From the NCBI GenBank assembly GCA_040768845.1, contig JAXGME010000009.1, forward strand, positions 62,001 to 126,000: 64,000 nt of DNA, written 5' to 3'. Position 1 is the first letter of the stretch; the number at the start of each line of letters is the position of its first letter. This document shows, one piece after another, positions 24,450 through 32,995 of this stretch. Below the pieces are notes generated by a model. It did not search any database and was not told the origin of the DNA. It saw only the letters and a program-made list of their open reading frames with translations. Both the position numbers and the translations under genes were made by a program. The stretch comes from JAEZHK01 sp040768845. GTDB lineage: Bacteria; Bacillota; Clostridia; Christensenellales; Aristaeellaceae.

Positions 24450-24472
24450 AAAACCGGAAGAAGGTCGGTTTT
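24450..24472 (+). promoter_or_regulatory. Candidate TetR operator overlapping the ribosome-binding site
   Basis: A perfect 7-bp inverted repeat AAAACCG-N9-CGGTTTT ends at the base before the ATG at 24473. The spacer contains the probable Shine-Dalgarno AGAAGG. It is probably an autoregulatory site. Confidence 0.55.
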
Positions 24473-25174
24473 ATGAAAAAGGGCGATGCGCGTCGCCAGG
24501 AGATCCTTCGTGCCGCGGAAAAGCTCTTCTACATGAAGGGCTACGAGAACACCTCCATCCAGGATGTGCTGATGGAGGCGGCCATTTCAAAGGGCGGGTT
24601 TTACCATCATTTTGAATCAAAGCTGAGTCTGTTGGAGCAGATCGCGCTGGCCCGAACCGAAGAGGGCTACGAGCGGGCGGAGCGGGCGGTGGAGGGCTGT
24701 GCCGGCGACGCCACCGAGAAGCTCAACCTGCTCTTTGACGTGGGCGGCTTTTTTGAAACCGGGGATATGGACTACTTTGGCCTGATGATCCGGGTGATCT
24801 ATCAGGACGGCTCTGTGCAGCTGCGGGACATGATCAAGAAGCTGCGCGTCGACCGGTATGAGCCGCTGCTCACGCGGGTCATTCATGAGGGGGCCGCAAA
24901 CGGGATCTTCTACACCGCCTACCCGGACAACCTGGCGCGTCTGATCCTTTTGATGGACAACGCGCTGACGGACGAGATTGCGCTCGCGCTGACGGGCGAG
25001 GACGCCGCCGAGCACATGGCCGGCCTGGTTGACCTGATGGGCGCCTACCGCAGCGGCGTGGAGCGCCTTTTGAACGCGCCCTATGGCTCCGTGCGGCTGG
25101 TGGGGCTGGAGCGGATTGCCCAGGTGGCGCAGCGGATGGAGCGGGAGGCGCGCCACACGGCCGGCGCGCAGTAA
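24473..25174 (+). CDS. TetR/AcrR-family transcriptional regulator
   Basis: The 233-residue protein has the TetR DNA-binding domain at residues 5-55: RRQEILRAAEKLFYMKGYEN, then TSIQDVLMEAAISKGGFYHHF with the HTH, and SKLSLLEQ. The ligand-binding C-terminal domain is unassigned. No transporter or enzyme target lies next to it; it is followed by an amidase gene, then a convergent unit. The inverted repeat directly before its start suggests autorepression. The inducer is unknown. Confidence 0.92.
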   Translation: MKKGDARRQEILRAAEKLFYMKGYENTSIQDVLMEAAISKGGFYHHFESKLSLLEQIALARTEEGYERAERAVEGCAGDATEKLNLLFDVGGFFETGDMDYFGLMIRVIYQDGSVQLRDMIKKLRVDRYEPLLTRVIHEGAANGIFYTAYPDNLARLILLMDNALTDEIALALTGEDAAEHMAGLVDLMGAYRSGVERLLNAPYGSVRLVGLERIAQVAQRMEREARHTAGAQ

Positions 25175-25233
25175 AGCTTGGAACCATTTGCGCGCCGGTT
25201 CTGTCATATAGGGCAAAGGGAGTGTGACAGGAT

Positions 25234-26259
25234 TTGAAAAAGCCCTGGATGCTGATTGCGTCGCTCGCGCTGATTGTCGCCGTGGCGGCGGGTATTTTTC
25301 TGGTAGTCCGCACCATGAACCGTGAGGGGGACGCCACCGTGATCGTTCCGCAGGAGGCGGACGGCCTCACCGCAACCGTCGAACCGGACGCCGGGGCCGA
25401 GGACGCTGCGCCGGGCGCGGCGACACTGGCGCCCACGGCGACCGCCCGGGCTACGGCTTCGCCGGCGCCGGCCCCGACGCCGGTTGCCACGCCGTCTCCG
25501 ACCCCGGTCCCCACGCCGTCTCCGACGCCGTCTCCGACGCCGACGCCCAAGCCGCTGCCGCTGGCGGGGCTTAAAATCGGCATTGATCCGGGGCATCAGC
25601 TGCACGGAAACTCCAGCCAGGAACCCGTCGCCCCGGGCAGCAAGGAAACGAAGGCCAAGGTTTCCAGCGGCACCTCCGGCCGCGTGACCGGAAGGGCCGA
25701 GCACGAGGTCAACCTGGAGATCGCGCTCAAGTTCCGCGACGCGCTCAAGGCCCAGGGCGCGGAGGTTAAGATGACCCGTGAAATCGCCGACGTGGACATA
25801 TCCAACGTCGAGCGCGCCGAGATGATGAACGAATGGGGCGCGGACCTCGTACTGCGGCTGCACTGCAACGGTGTGTCCAACGCCAAGGCCAACGGCATCG
25901 GGCTGTACGTCAAGACGAAGGGCGAGGGCGCGGAAGCGTCGCTCACCTACGCGGAGGCCATCATTCGCCGCATGGTCGAGGAGACCGGCGCCAACGAGGA
26001 CGGCGTATTCCGCCGCGATACCTATTCCGGCCTCAACTGGTCTACGGTGCCCAACATTCTGGTGGAGATGGGTTATATGACCAACGAGAAAGAGGACAGG
26101 CTGCTGAGCGACCCGGAGTATCAGCAAAAGCTGATCGACGGCATGGTGAAGGGTGTGGCGGACTGCTTTGGCAGGACGCTCGAGGAGGGCGGACGCGCGA
26201 TCGCGGTGGAGACGGAAGCGGCGCCCGCCGACCCGATGGGGGACGCCGGGGGAGAATAA
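25234..26259 (+). CDS. N-acetylmuramoyl-L-alanine amidase (Amidase_3), membrane-anchored or secreted
   Basis: The 341-residue protein has an N-terminal signal anchor (about 5-26), a linker of about 40 residues in TP/SP repeats (roughly 75-107), then an Amidase_3 catalytic domain from about 112 to 310. Zinc ligands are in KIGIDPGHQLHG, the Glu of AEHEVNLEIAL, RLHCNGVSNA, and the catalytic Glu in PNILVEMGYMTNEKED. It cleaves the MurNAc-L-Ala bond; sporulation CwlC/CwlD-type enzymes share this fold. The start is TTG 25234 with GGGAG upstream; ATG 25249 is an alternative. A bidirectional terminator follows. Confidence 0.9.
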   Translation: MKKPWMLIASLALIVAVAAGIFLVVRTMNREGDATVIVPQEADGLTATVEPDAGAEDAAPGAATLAPTATARATASPAPAPTPVATPSPTPVPTPSPTPSPTPTPKPLPLAGLKIGIDPGHQLHGNSSQEPVAPGSKETKAKVSSGTSGRVTGRAEHEVNLEIALKFRDALKAQGAEVKMTREIADVDISNVERAEMMNEWGADLVLRLHCNGVSNAKANGIGLYVKTKGEGAEASLTYAEAIIRRMVEETGANEDGVFRRDTYSGLNWSTVPNILVEMGYMTNEKEDRLLSDPEYQQKLIDGMVKGVADCFGRTLEEGGRAIAVETEAAPADPMGDAGGE

Positions 26260-26310
26260 GCGCCGGCACTCCGAAGCCCCTTGACGGCCGCCCTTTGCGG
26301 GAGAAAGATT

Positions 26311-26330
26311 GCCGCCCCGTTTGGGGCGGC
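26311..26330. terminator. Bidirectional terminator between amidase and ttcA-like genes
   Basis: GCCGCCCC-GTTT-GGGGCGGC lies in the gap between convergent genes; short T-rich or A-rich tracts (GCTTT, AAAGATT) flank it. Confidence 0.75.
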
Positions 26331-26336
26331 GCTTTG

Positions 26337-27056
26337 TCATTTCGGGCGGTTCCAGAGCCCGTACTGGGCCTCGTTTTGGAGCGCCGAGAGCATCAGTTCC
26401 CGCGCATTGGGAAACTGCCGGCAGATGTGATCCAGAAGCGCCTCCACGTCGTCCCGCCGGGTATGGCCGTTGGCGGGGCAGGGCGATGGGATGACCGGCA
26501 GGTTCAGCACCTTCGCCATGTGGATCACGTGTTTTTCCGGCAGGTATACCAGCGGCCGGATCTGGGTGATTCCCGTGCGCGAAAGGTATGTGACGGGGTG
26601 AAAGGTATGGATGCGCCCCTCGTGGAGCAGCGACAAAAACAGCGTTTCGATGGCGTCGTCCCGGTGATGCCCCAGCGCCAGCTTGTTGAAGCCGCCGGCC
26701 ACGCACAGATCGTTCAGCGCGCCGCGGCGCATCTTCGCGCACAGCGCGCAGGGGTTTTTTTCGCGGCGCTCCTCAAAGATGACCCGGCCGATTTCGGTTG
26801 CCTTCACCGTGTAGGGTACGCCCAGCTCGGCGCACAGCGCGTCCACGCCGGCGGTATCGAAGGGCTCGAAGCCCATCGTCAGCGTGAAGGCGGCCAGCTC
26901 GTAGGGCACCTTGCAGAACTTTTTGTATAGCGCCAGCGCATACAAAAGCAGCAGGCTGTCCTTGCCGCCGGATACGCCCACCGCGATGCGGTCGCCCGCC
27001 TCGATCATATGAAAATCCTGATCCGCCCTGCGGAGGCAGCCCAACACCTGCTTCAT
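26337..27056 (-). CDS. TtcA-like tRNA 2-thiolation protein (PP-loop ATPase)
   Basis: The 239-residue protein is an adenine-nucleotide alpha-hydrolase of the TtcA/TilS superfamily. The PP-loop SGGKDSLLLL is at 30-39. CALCAKMRRGALND near 116-122 supplies a CxxC pair, and LALGHHRDDAIETLFLSL follows, both typical of TtcA, which makes 2-thiocytidine at tRNA position 32 using an Fe-S cluster. Bacillota relatives are often annotated only as tRNA 2-thiocytidine biosynthesis proteins. The gene begins 4 bp after the mgtE stop, so it is probably in that operon. Confidence 0.85.
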   Translation of the reverse strand: MKQVLGCLRRADQDFHMIEAGDRIAVGVSGGKDSLLLLYALALYKKFCKVPYELAAFTLTMGFEPFDTAGVDALCAELGVPYTVKATEIGRVIFEERREKNPCALCAKMRRGALNDLCVAGGFNKLALGHHRDDAIETLFLSLLHEGRIHTFHPVTYLSRTGITQIRPLVYLPEKHVIHMAKVLNLPVIPSPCPANGHTRRDDVEALLDHICRQFPNARELMLSALQNEAQYGLWNRPK

Positions 27057-27060
27057 CGCG

Positions 27061-28419
27061 TCACCGGATCAAGAGCGTCGCCAGCGAGAAGAGCACGGCC
27101 AGCGATGCCGCGTCCACCAGGGTGGTCAGCGCCTGCCCGGCGACCGCGGCCGGATCCATGCCGAGGCGGTCGGCAAACATCGGCACGAGGCAGCCCAGGG
27201 CCTTGGACAGCACGACGGTGACCACCATGCTCAGCGACACCATCAGCGCGGTGCGGGATTCGACGCGGCTGACAAGGACCATTCGAAGGCCGTTGACCAG
27301 TGCCAGCACCGCCCCGACCATGACCGCCACGCGGATCTCCTTCCAGAGCACCTTCGCGATGTCTGAAAACTCGATTTCACCCAGCGACAGGCCGCGCACG
27401 ATCAGTGTGGAGGACTGGGAGATGCAGTTGCCGCCGGTGTTCATCATGACCGGGATTGCCGCGGTCAGCGCCAGCCACAAGGCTTCGCTGCCCTCAAAGG
27501 CCGGGCCGTATCGGGTGATGATCCAGCTGGCCACGGTGCTCAGCACCAGCAGGATCACAAGCCACGGGAGGCGGTTGAGAGCCATGCGCAGAACGCCCGT
27601 ATGCAGGTAATCCTCGTCGGAGGGCAGGATGGCGGCCATGCGCTCAAAGTCCTCGGTGTTCTTTTCCTCGATCACGTCCACCACGTCGTCCACGGTGATG
27701 ATGCCCACCAGCCGCTCCTCCTTGTCCACCACGGGGATGGACATCAGATCGTACTTGCGCACGGTTTCGGCCACGCTGTCCCGCTCGTCCAGCGTGTGGA
27801 CGCTGATGACGTTCGTCTCCATCAGCTTTTCGATCTTCGTTTCATCGTCGGCGATGATGAGCTTTCTGAGCGCCACCGTGCCGATCAGGTGCCGGGCGGC
27901 GTCGATCACATAGATGGTGTAGATGGTTTCCTTATCGATGCCGGTGCGCTTGATCTCCTCCATCGCCTCGCGCACGGGGATATCCTTGTGGAATTCGCAG
28001 TATTCGATGGTCATGATGGAGCCGGCGGAGTCCTCCGGATAGCGCAGAAACTGGTTGATGGTGTCGCGCCGCGCCCGGTCGGTGAACTGCAGGATGCGCT
28101 TGACCACGTTGGCCGGAAGTTCCTCCAGAAAATCCACCGCGTCGTCGATGAACATCTCGTCCACCAGCGCGCTCAGCTCACTGTCTCCGACGGACTCGAT
28201 CAGCGCCTCGCGCTGGTCGCTGTCCATATAGGTGAACACGTCCGAGGCGATGTCCTTGGGCAGGATGCGAAACACCGCCAGCAGCTTCTCCCGGTCAAGG
28301 GTTTCGAGGTATTCGGCGATGTCCACCTCGTTGAGCATCCGAAGCGCGCCTCTGAGCTCACCGTGGCGTCCATGCTTGAGCAGATCGTCCAGCCGGGGCC
28401 TTATCTCGTCAAAATCCAA
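27061..28419 (-). CDS. mgtE: Magnesium transporter MgtE
   Basis: The 452-residue protein is a CorA-unrelated Mg2+ channel. An N-terminal MgtE_N helical domain (about 1-125: LAVFRILPKDIASDVFTYM) is followed by two CBS domains (about 130-250: ETIYTIYVIDAARHLIGTVA, MSIPVVDKEERLVGIITVDD) and five C-terminal membrane helices with PVMMNTGGNCISQSSTL in the pore region. The N and CBS parts sense cytosolic Mg2+ in the known structure. The start is TTG 28419 with GGAGG seven bases upstream. The 91-bp upstream gap is too short for an M-box riboswitch. Confidence 0.96.
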   Translation of the reverse strand: MDFDEIRPRLDDLLKHGRHGELRGALRMLNEVDIAEYLETLDREKLLAVFRILPKDIASDVFTYMDSDQREALIESVGDSELSALVDEMFIDDAVDFLEELPANVVKRILQFTDRARRDTINQFLRYPEDSAGSIMTIEYCEFHKDIPVREAMEEIKRTGIDKETIYTIYVIDAARHLIGTVALRKLIIADDETKIEKLMETNVISVHTLDERDSVAETVRKYDLMSIPVVDKEERLVGIITVDDVVDVIEEKNTEDFERMAAILPSDEDYLHTGVLRMALNRLPWLVILLVLSTVASWIITRYGPAFEGSEALWLALTAAIPVMMNTGGNCISQSSTLIVRGLSLGEIEFSDIAKVLWKEIRVAVMVGAVLALVNGLRMVLVSRVESRTALMVSLSMVVTVVLSKALGCLVPMFADRLGMDPAAVAGQALTTLVDAASLAVLFSLATLLIR

Positions 28420-28510
28420 GGTTCTTCCTCCATTCGGGCGGTTCGGGCGCGGAAAGGGACGGGGTGTTCCAATTCCGACGCATCCATGATAAACGGGTTT
28501 GTCCTGTTCG

Positions 28511-29896
28511 TCAAGAGGGGTTCTGGCTTTGCGGAGCCAGGATGTACCGGGCGGTCAACCGCGGGCAGTAGACGTCGTTGTAGAAGTAGTTGCCGTTGCC
28601 GGCCACGTCCGCATAGGCGGTGTAGGTGACGCCCAAGGAGGGGCTGGAGAGGGAGGAGACGTTGTCCAGGATCACGTACTGCGGCTCGTCCTCGGTGCCC
28701 ACGTTCATCACCAGAAGCGGGGTTTCTCCTTCAATGATTTCCACCACCGGGCCCACGCATTTGAAGATCTTGCCAAACCACTGGCGGTAGGTGAGCGTCA
28801 GGTTCTTCCAGTCCATCTTCCAGGCCTTGCGGGAGTAATCGTTGAGGGAGGGGATGTAGTTGACGTGCACCGAAACCACCGAATCGGTCATCCCCGGCTT
28901 TTGCGCGCGGAAGGTGACGACGTTGTCACCGATGACGGTAAACTTCGCCTTGAAGGAAAAGTCGCCGTTCTGTTCGATCTTGATGGAGTCCTCCACGTGG
29001 TCGGTGTCCACCACCAGGGTGGCGGAGGGGTCCGTGGTGCCCTTGATGACCATGGTGTCCTTCGAGGAGGACTTGTCCAGGTTCATGTAGGGCTCCAGCG
29101 GGATCTCCTGCGGCTCCCGGTAGAGCACGATGTCCTTGCGGGTTTCCCTGTGGTTCTGGGTGGCCACCAGGATCGAAATATTGTTGTCGCCGTAGCCCAC
29201 GTTGATGTTGGCGGACAGCTTGCCCTCAAAGTCCACCACGTCGGTCACATCCTCGCCGTTGACGAGCACCCTGGAGTCAGGCACCACCTGCAACTGCATC
29301 GGATAGATGGAATTGACGACCTCCTGAAAGTCCTCGGACGGGTTGATGAGGGTCAGCGGGGATTCGGGCACATCGACGGTCAGTTCCAGCGGCGGAAGCT
29401 CCGTCCGGGCGCCGCTTTCGCTCTCCAGCACCGGCGTCATCGTGATGACGGCGGCCTCCACATCCTCGGGGTTTTCGTCAAACCAGCTGCTGTCGGGGAT
29501 TTCAATGCGCGCCAGGCCGCCCGTCAACAGGTAGGACTGGTCCAGTTCCTTGATGAATACGGAATTCCCGTCCTCGCCGTAAAAGGTGATGGCGTGGCCC
29601 ACGCGGCCGTCTTCCAGCGTGATCTCCTCCACGTCGGGGGCCATGCGGCCGCCCACCGTGTAGGCGCGCGAAAGGCGCCACGCGTCAAACCAGTAGTACA
29701 GCCGGTAGCTCGCAAGGCACAAAAAGGTGATCGAGACCAGGGCGAACACCGTCCACATCAGCCCGTTGGCGACGCGCGCGGCGCGGCCGGGTGTCTTGCG
29801 GGCGGACGTGGAGCCCAAGGCGTCCATCGCCTGGTTGCAGCGGGGGCAGAGGGCTTGCCCTTCGGCAACGGTGGCCCCGCAGTTCGGACATTTCAA
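28511..29896 (-). CDS. Zinc-ribbon, single-span membrane protein with large extracytoplasmic part
   Basis: The 461-residue protein begins with a zinc ribbon (CPNCGATVAEGQALCPRC, residues 3-20) and has one membrane helix at about 44-66. About 390 residues follow outside, probably beta-rich: VVPDSRVLVNGEDVTDVVDF, a carbohydrate-binding or Ig-like repeat style, then DPSATLVVDTDHVEDSIKI. The last 90 residues contain a short unassigned domain (WKNLTLTYRQWFGKI). I do not recognise a function. The start is TTG 29896 with GGAGG eight bases upstream; earlier in-frame ATGs would extend through the promoter. It has a consensus promoter of its own. Confidence 0.75.
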   Translation of the reverse strand: MKCPNCGATVAEGQALCPRCNQAMDALGSTSARKTPGRAARVANGLMWTVFALVSITFLCLASYRLYYWFDAWRLSRAYTVGGRMAPDVEEITLEDGRVGHAITFYGEDGNSVFIKELDQSYLLTGGLARIEIPDSSWFDENPEDVEAAVITMTPVLESESGARTELPPLELTVDVPESPLTLINPSEDFQEVVNSIYPMQLQVVPDSRVLVNGEDVTDVVDFEGKLSANINVGYGDNNISILVATQNHRETRKDIVLYREPQEIPLEPYMNLDKSSSKDTMVIKGTTDPSATLVVDTDHVEDSIKIEQNGDFSFKAKFTVIGDNVVTFRAQKPGMTDSVVSVHVNYIPSLNDYSRKAWKMDWKNLTLTYRQWFGKIFKCVGPVVEIIEGETPLLVMNVGTEDEPQYVILDNVSSLSSPSLGVTYTAYADVAGNGNYFYNDVYCPRLTARYILAPQSQNPS

Positions 29897-29962
29897 AACG
29901 TATACCTCCGGATGGTGCCGCGCGCTGAAGGCGCGAAAAATCGGGGTGGTTCGCCAGCTAGA

Positions 29963-29991
29963 ATTATATTCTTTCGCGGGCTTTCTGTCAA
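29963..29991 (-). promoter_or_regulatory. Consensus sigma-A promoter of the zinc-ribbon gene
   Basis: The minus strand reads TTGACA (29986-29991), exactly 17 bases and TATAAT (29963-29968). Confidence 0.9.
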
Positions 29992-30050
29992 AACCCTTTC
30001 TGTTGGCGCGCTTTTCACACGGAAACTGAAGATTTGTCATAAAATTTGAT

Positions 30051-30077
30051 CGACAAGCCGCCCGCACATGGTATAAT
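30051..30077 (+). promoter_or_regulatory. Promoter of the DUF6106-nifS-thiI unit
   Basis: TATAAT at 30072-30077 is a perfect -10 box; the -35 (TCGACA, 16-base spacer) is partial. Confidence 0.65.
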
Positions 30078-30109
30078 AAAGGCATGTTTGAACCGGGAGG
30101 GATGGTTTT

Positions 30110-30658
30110 TTGGACAACTTCCGCGAAGAGGTTGCCGTCCGGCGCAGCGCAGGCCTCTACAATTTCCTGTATGTCCTGGCGTGGCTGGCGATGGCGGTGT
30201 TTGCGCTGGTGGCGATGTTTGCGCTCTCCGGCGTCATGGGCATGGTTTCCACGGGCTTCAGCATCATGCCGATCATACTGCTGGTGGTGTTCGGCGGCGC
30301 GGCGTTTCTCATCTACCGCTACAAGGACGAGCTCAAAAGCGAGTACGAATACGTGTTTACCAACGGCGATCTGGATGTGAGCAAGGTGCTCAACAACAGC
30401 CGCCGCCGCTATCTGACCAGCCTCAACATGAAAAACGTGGAGGCGGCCGGCCCGGTGAACGGTTCCGCCTTTAACCGTTACCTCACGATGCAGGGCATCA
30501 AAAAGCACAACTGGTTTCTCAATCGGGACGCGCACCTGTACTACTTTTACTTTGTGAAGTCCGGCGTCAAGCACCTGATGGTGGTGGAGCTGTCAAGCGA
30601 GATGGCGGACCTGTGCAAGCGGCCCAACTACATGAATTTCGGCATCTGGCAGGCGTGA
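30110..30658 (+). CDS. DUF6106-type membrane protein
   Basis: The 182-residue protein has two membrane helices (about 19-43 and 50-68) and a basic and polar C-terminal domain (about 70-182) containing YEYVFTNGDLDVSKVLNNSRR. That resembles the DUF6106 family of small clostridial membrane proteins, whose function is unknown to me. The start is TTG 30110 with GGGAGGG eight bases upstream. It lies 4 bp before the cysteine desulfurase gene, in a probable operon with nifS and thiI. Confidence 0.7.
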   Translation: MDNFREEVAVRRSAGLYNFLYVLAWLAMAVFALVAMFALSGVMGMVSTGFSIMPIILLVVFGGAAFLIYRYKDELKSEYEYVFTNGDLDVSKVLNNSRRRYLTSLNMKNVEAAGPVNGSAFNRYLTMQGIKKHNWFLNRDAHLYYFYFVKSGVKHLMVVELSSEMADLCKRPNYMNFGIWQA

Positions 30659-30662
30659 GGGC

Positions 30663-31808
30663 ATGAGGGCGTATCTGGACAACAGCGCCACCACGCGGCC
30701 GTCGGAGGGCGTAGTCGAGGCCATGACCCGGGCGATGCGGGACGGATACTTCAATCCGTCCTCTCTGTATGCGCCGGCGGTGGAGGCGGAGAAGGCGCTT
30801 TGCGCCTGCCGCCGGCGGATTGCGCGGGCGCTGGGCGCGGAGGATGCCGTCGTCACCTTCACTTCCGGCGGCACCGAGGCCAACAATCTGGCGGTTCTGG
30901 GCGCGATGGCCGCGCGGCGGGGGCCGGCCCGCGCGCTGGTGGCCGCCACGGAGCACCCGTCGGTACTGGCCGCGTTTGACGAACTGCGCGCCCTCGGGCA
31001 CGCCGTGGAGGTCATCCCGGTAGACCGCCTGGGCCAGTTGGACTGGGACGCGCTGGAGAAGGCTCTGTCGGAGGGCCCGGCGCTGGTCAGCGCCATGCAG
31101 GTCAACAACGAAACCGGTGCCGTGCTGGACGCCGAGCGGTTCAGCCGGACGGTGCGGCGCCTGGCGCCCGGCGCGCTGATCCACGTGGACGGCGTGCAGG
31201 GCTTTTTGCGGCTCCCCTTTGACATGGGCTGGGCCGATCTCTACACGCTGTCGGCCCACAAGCTGCACGGCCCCAAGGGCGTCGGCGCGCTGGTGGCGGG
31301 ACTCCGGGTCCGCATAAAGCCCCGGCAGGTGGGCGGCGGCCAGGAAAGGGGCCTGCGCTCCGGCACCGAGAACACGCCGGGCATCGCGGGGCTGAAGCGC
31401 GCCATTGAGGAAATCGAGGCCATGGGGGACGTGACCGCGCCGCTCCGGGAGAAAAAGCTGCGCCTCTGGGCGGAGATCCGCCGCGGCGCGCCTGCCGCGG
31501 TCGTATTCGGTCCCGCGCCGGAGGCGGGCGCGCCCCACATCCTGAGCGTGGGGTTCCCCGGGGTGCGCGGCGAAGTGATGCTGCACGCGCTGGAGGGCGA
31601 CGGGGTGTACGTGTCCACCGGTTCCGCCTGCTCGTCAAAAAAGCGCAGGGTCAGTTCGGTGCTGCTGGCGATGGGCATCCGGCCGGAGGAGGCCGAATGC
31701 GCGGTCCGCTTCAGCCTGTCCCCAAACACCACGGAGGACGAGATCGATTACGCCGCGGCGCGCGCGGGCGCGCAGTATGCGGTTTTGTCAAAATACTGGA
31801 GGCGATGA
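30663..31808 (+). CDS. Cysteine desulfurase, NifS/IscS family
   Basis: The 381-residue PLP enzyme removes sulfur from cysteine and passes it on as persulfide. The PLP lysine is in LSAHKLHGPKGVGAL near 200, FTSGGTEANNLA near 70 contacts the cofactor, and the active-site Cys is in STGSACSSKKR near 320. It is followed after 1 bp by thiI, so it most likely supplies sulfur to ThiI for 4-thiouridine in tRNA, like Bacillus NifZ. A general role in Fe-S cluster assembly is the alternative. Start ATG 30663. Confidence 0.94.
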   Translation: MRAYLDNSATTRPSEGVVEAMTRAMRDGYFNPSSLYAPAVEAEKALCACRRRIARALGAEDAVVTFTSGGTEANNLAVLGAMAARRGPARALVAATEHPSVLAAFDELRALGHAVEVIPVDRLGQLDWDALEKALSEGPALVSAMQVNNETGAVLDAERFSRTVRRLAPGALIHVDGVQGFLRLPFDMGWADLYTLSAHKLHGPKGVGALVAGLRVRIKPRQVGGGQERGLRSGTENTPGIAGLKRAIEEIEAMGDVTAPLREKKLRLWAEIRRGAPAAVVFGPAPEAGAPHILSVGFPGVRGEVMLHALEGDGVYVSTGSACSSKKRRVSSVLLAMGIRPEEAECAVRFSLSPNTTEDEIDYAAARAGAQYAVLSKYWRR

Positions 31809-31809
31809 C

Positions 31810-32973
31810 ATGCGCGACGTGCTGCTCGTGCGCTTTGGGGAGGTTCACCTGAAGGGGCTGAACCGCCCGTACTTTTTGCGGAAACTGGTGGAGAACATCA
31901 AATTTGCGGTGAGGCCGCTGGGTGGCCACGTGTGGATGAGCGACGGCCGCATCTACGTGTCGGGCGCGCAGGACATGCGCGAGGTCACGGAAAAGGTCTG
32001 CCGCGTGTTTGGCGTGTACTCGGTCAGTGTGGCGACGGAACTGGAGAAGGACCTGGAGGAGATCGCCCGGGCGGTGGTGGATCTGGCGCGTCCGCTCACG
32101 GGCACCTTCAAGATCGAGGCCCGGCGCAGCGACAAGCGGTTTCAGCCCGATTCGATGACGATGGGGCGCGAGCTGGGCGGCCGCGTGCTGGAGGCCAACC
32201 CAAACCTCAGGGTGGACGTGCACAGGCCCCAGCACAGGATCTCCGTGGAGATTCGCGACATGGCCTACGTCTACTGCGGCGAGACCCTCGCCGTGGGCGG
32301 TATGCCGCTGGGCACCGGCGGGCGCGCGGCGCTGCTCCTCTCCGGCGGCATCGACAGCCCCGTGGCGGGCTATCAGATCATGCGCCGGGGCGTGACGCTC
32401 CGCGCCATCCACTTCTTCAGTTTCCCCTTCACCAGCGAGCGCGCCCGGCAGAAGGTGATCGATCTGGCCGCCATCCTGGGCGCCTACGGCGGCGGAATGC
32501 CGGTGGACGTGGTGCCCTTTACAAAAATCCAGATGGAGATCCACGAGAAGTGTCCGGACGAGTTCGGCACGCTGATCATGCGCCGGTTCATGATGCGCAT
32601 CGCGGAGAAGCTGGCGCGGCGGCGCGGCTGCCTGGCGCTGATCACCGGCGAAAACCTGGGCCAGGTGGCCAGCCAGACCATGGAGGCCCTTGCCGTCACC
32701 GACCGGGTGGTGGATATGCCGGTGTTCCGGCCGCTGATCGGGCTGGACAAGCTGGAGATCACCCAGATGGCGGAGCGCATCGGCACCTACGAAACCTCGA
32801 TTCTGCCTTACGAGGACTGCTGCACCGTGTTCACGCCGCGCCACCCGGCCACGAAGCCCCACATCGCGGACATTGAGAAGGCCGAGGCGCTCCTCGATTG
32901 CGAAGGGCTGATCGACGAGGCCGTGGCGGGCACCGAAGAGGTCCGCTACTGGGTGCGGGAGGACGGCGAGTAG
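31810..32973 (+). CDS. thiI: tRNA 4-thiouridine synthase ThiI
   Basis: The 387-residue protein has a ferredoxin-like plus THUMP N-terminal domain (about 1-165) and a PP-loop ATPase domain with LLSGGIDSPVAGYQIM at about 178. It lacks the C-terminal rhodanese domain of E. coli ThiI, as is normal in Bacillota, where an adjacent NifS-type protein delivers the sulfur. It modifies U8 in tRNA. The start is ATG 31810, 1 bp past the desulfurase stop; a slightly upstream in-frame ATG would overlap that gene and is less likely. Confidence 0.95.
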   Translation: MRDVLLVRFGEVHLKGLNRPYFLRKLVENIKFAVRPLGGHVWMSDGRIYVSGAQDMREVTEKVCRVFGVYSVSVATELEKDLEEIARAVVDLARPLTGTFKIEARRSDKRFQPDSMTMGRELGGRVLEANPNLRVDVHRPQHRISVEIRDMAYVYCGETLAVGGMPLGTGGRAALLLSGGIDSPVAGYQIMRRGVTLRAIHFFSFPFTSERARQKVIDLAAILGAYGGGMPVDVVPFTKIQMEIHEKCPDEFGTLIMRRFMMRIAEKLARRRGCLALITGENLGQVASQTMEALAVTDRVVDMPVFRPLIGLDKLEITQMAERIGTYETSILPYEDCCTVFTPRHPATKPHIADIEKAEALLDCEGLIDEAVAGTEEVRYWVREDGE

Positions 32974-32995
32974 CGCGCCGCCCGCCGGAGAGGAT

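Noticed and set aside
25450..25560. Tandem DNA repeat
   Set aside because: The repetitive tract codes for the TP/SP linker of the amidase, a normal flexible spacer, so it is not listed as an independent repeat.
28420..28510. M-box magnesium riboswitch for mgtE
   Set aside because: The 91-bp gap is too short for the M-box fold, and its conserved segments are absent.
29897..30574. Upstream extension of the zinc-ribbon gene to an in-frame ATG at 30574
   Set aside because: It would cross its own consensus promoter and the start of the divergent DUF6106 gene; the TTG with GGAGG at 29896 fits better.
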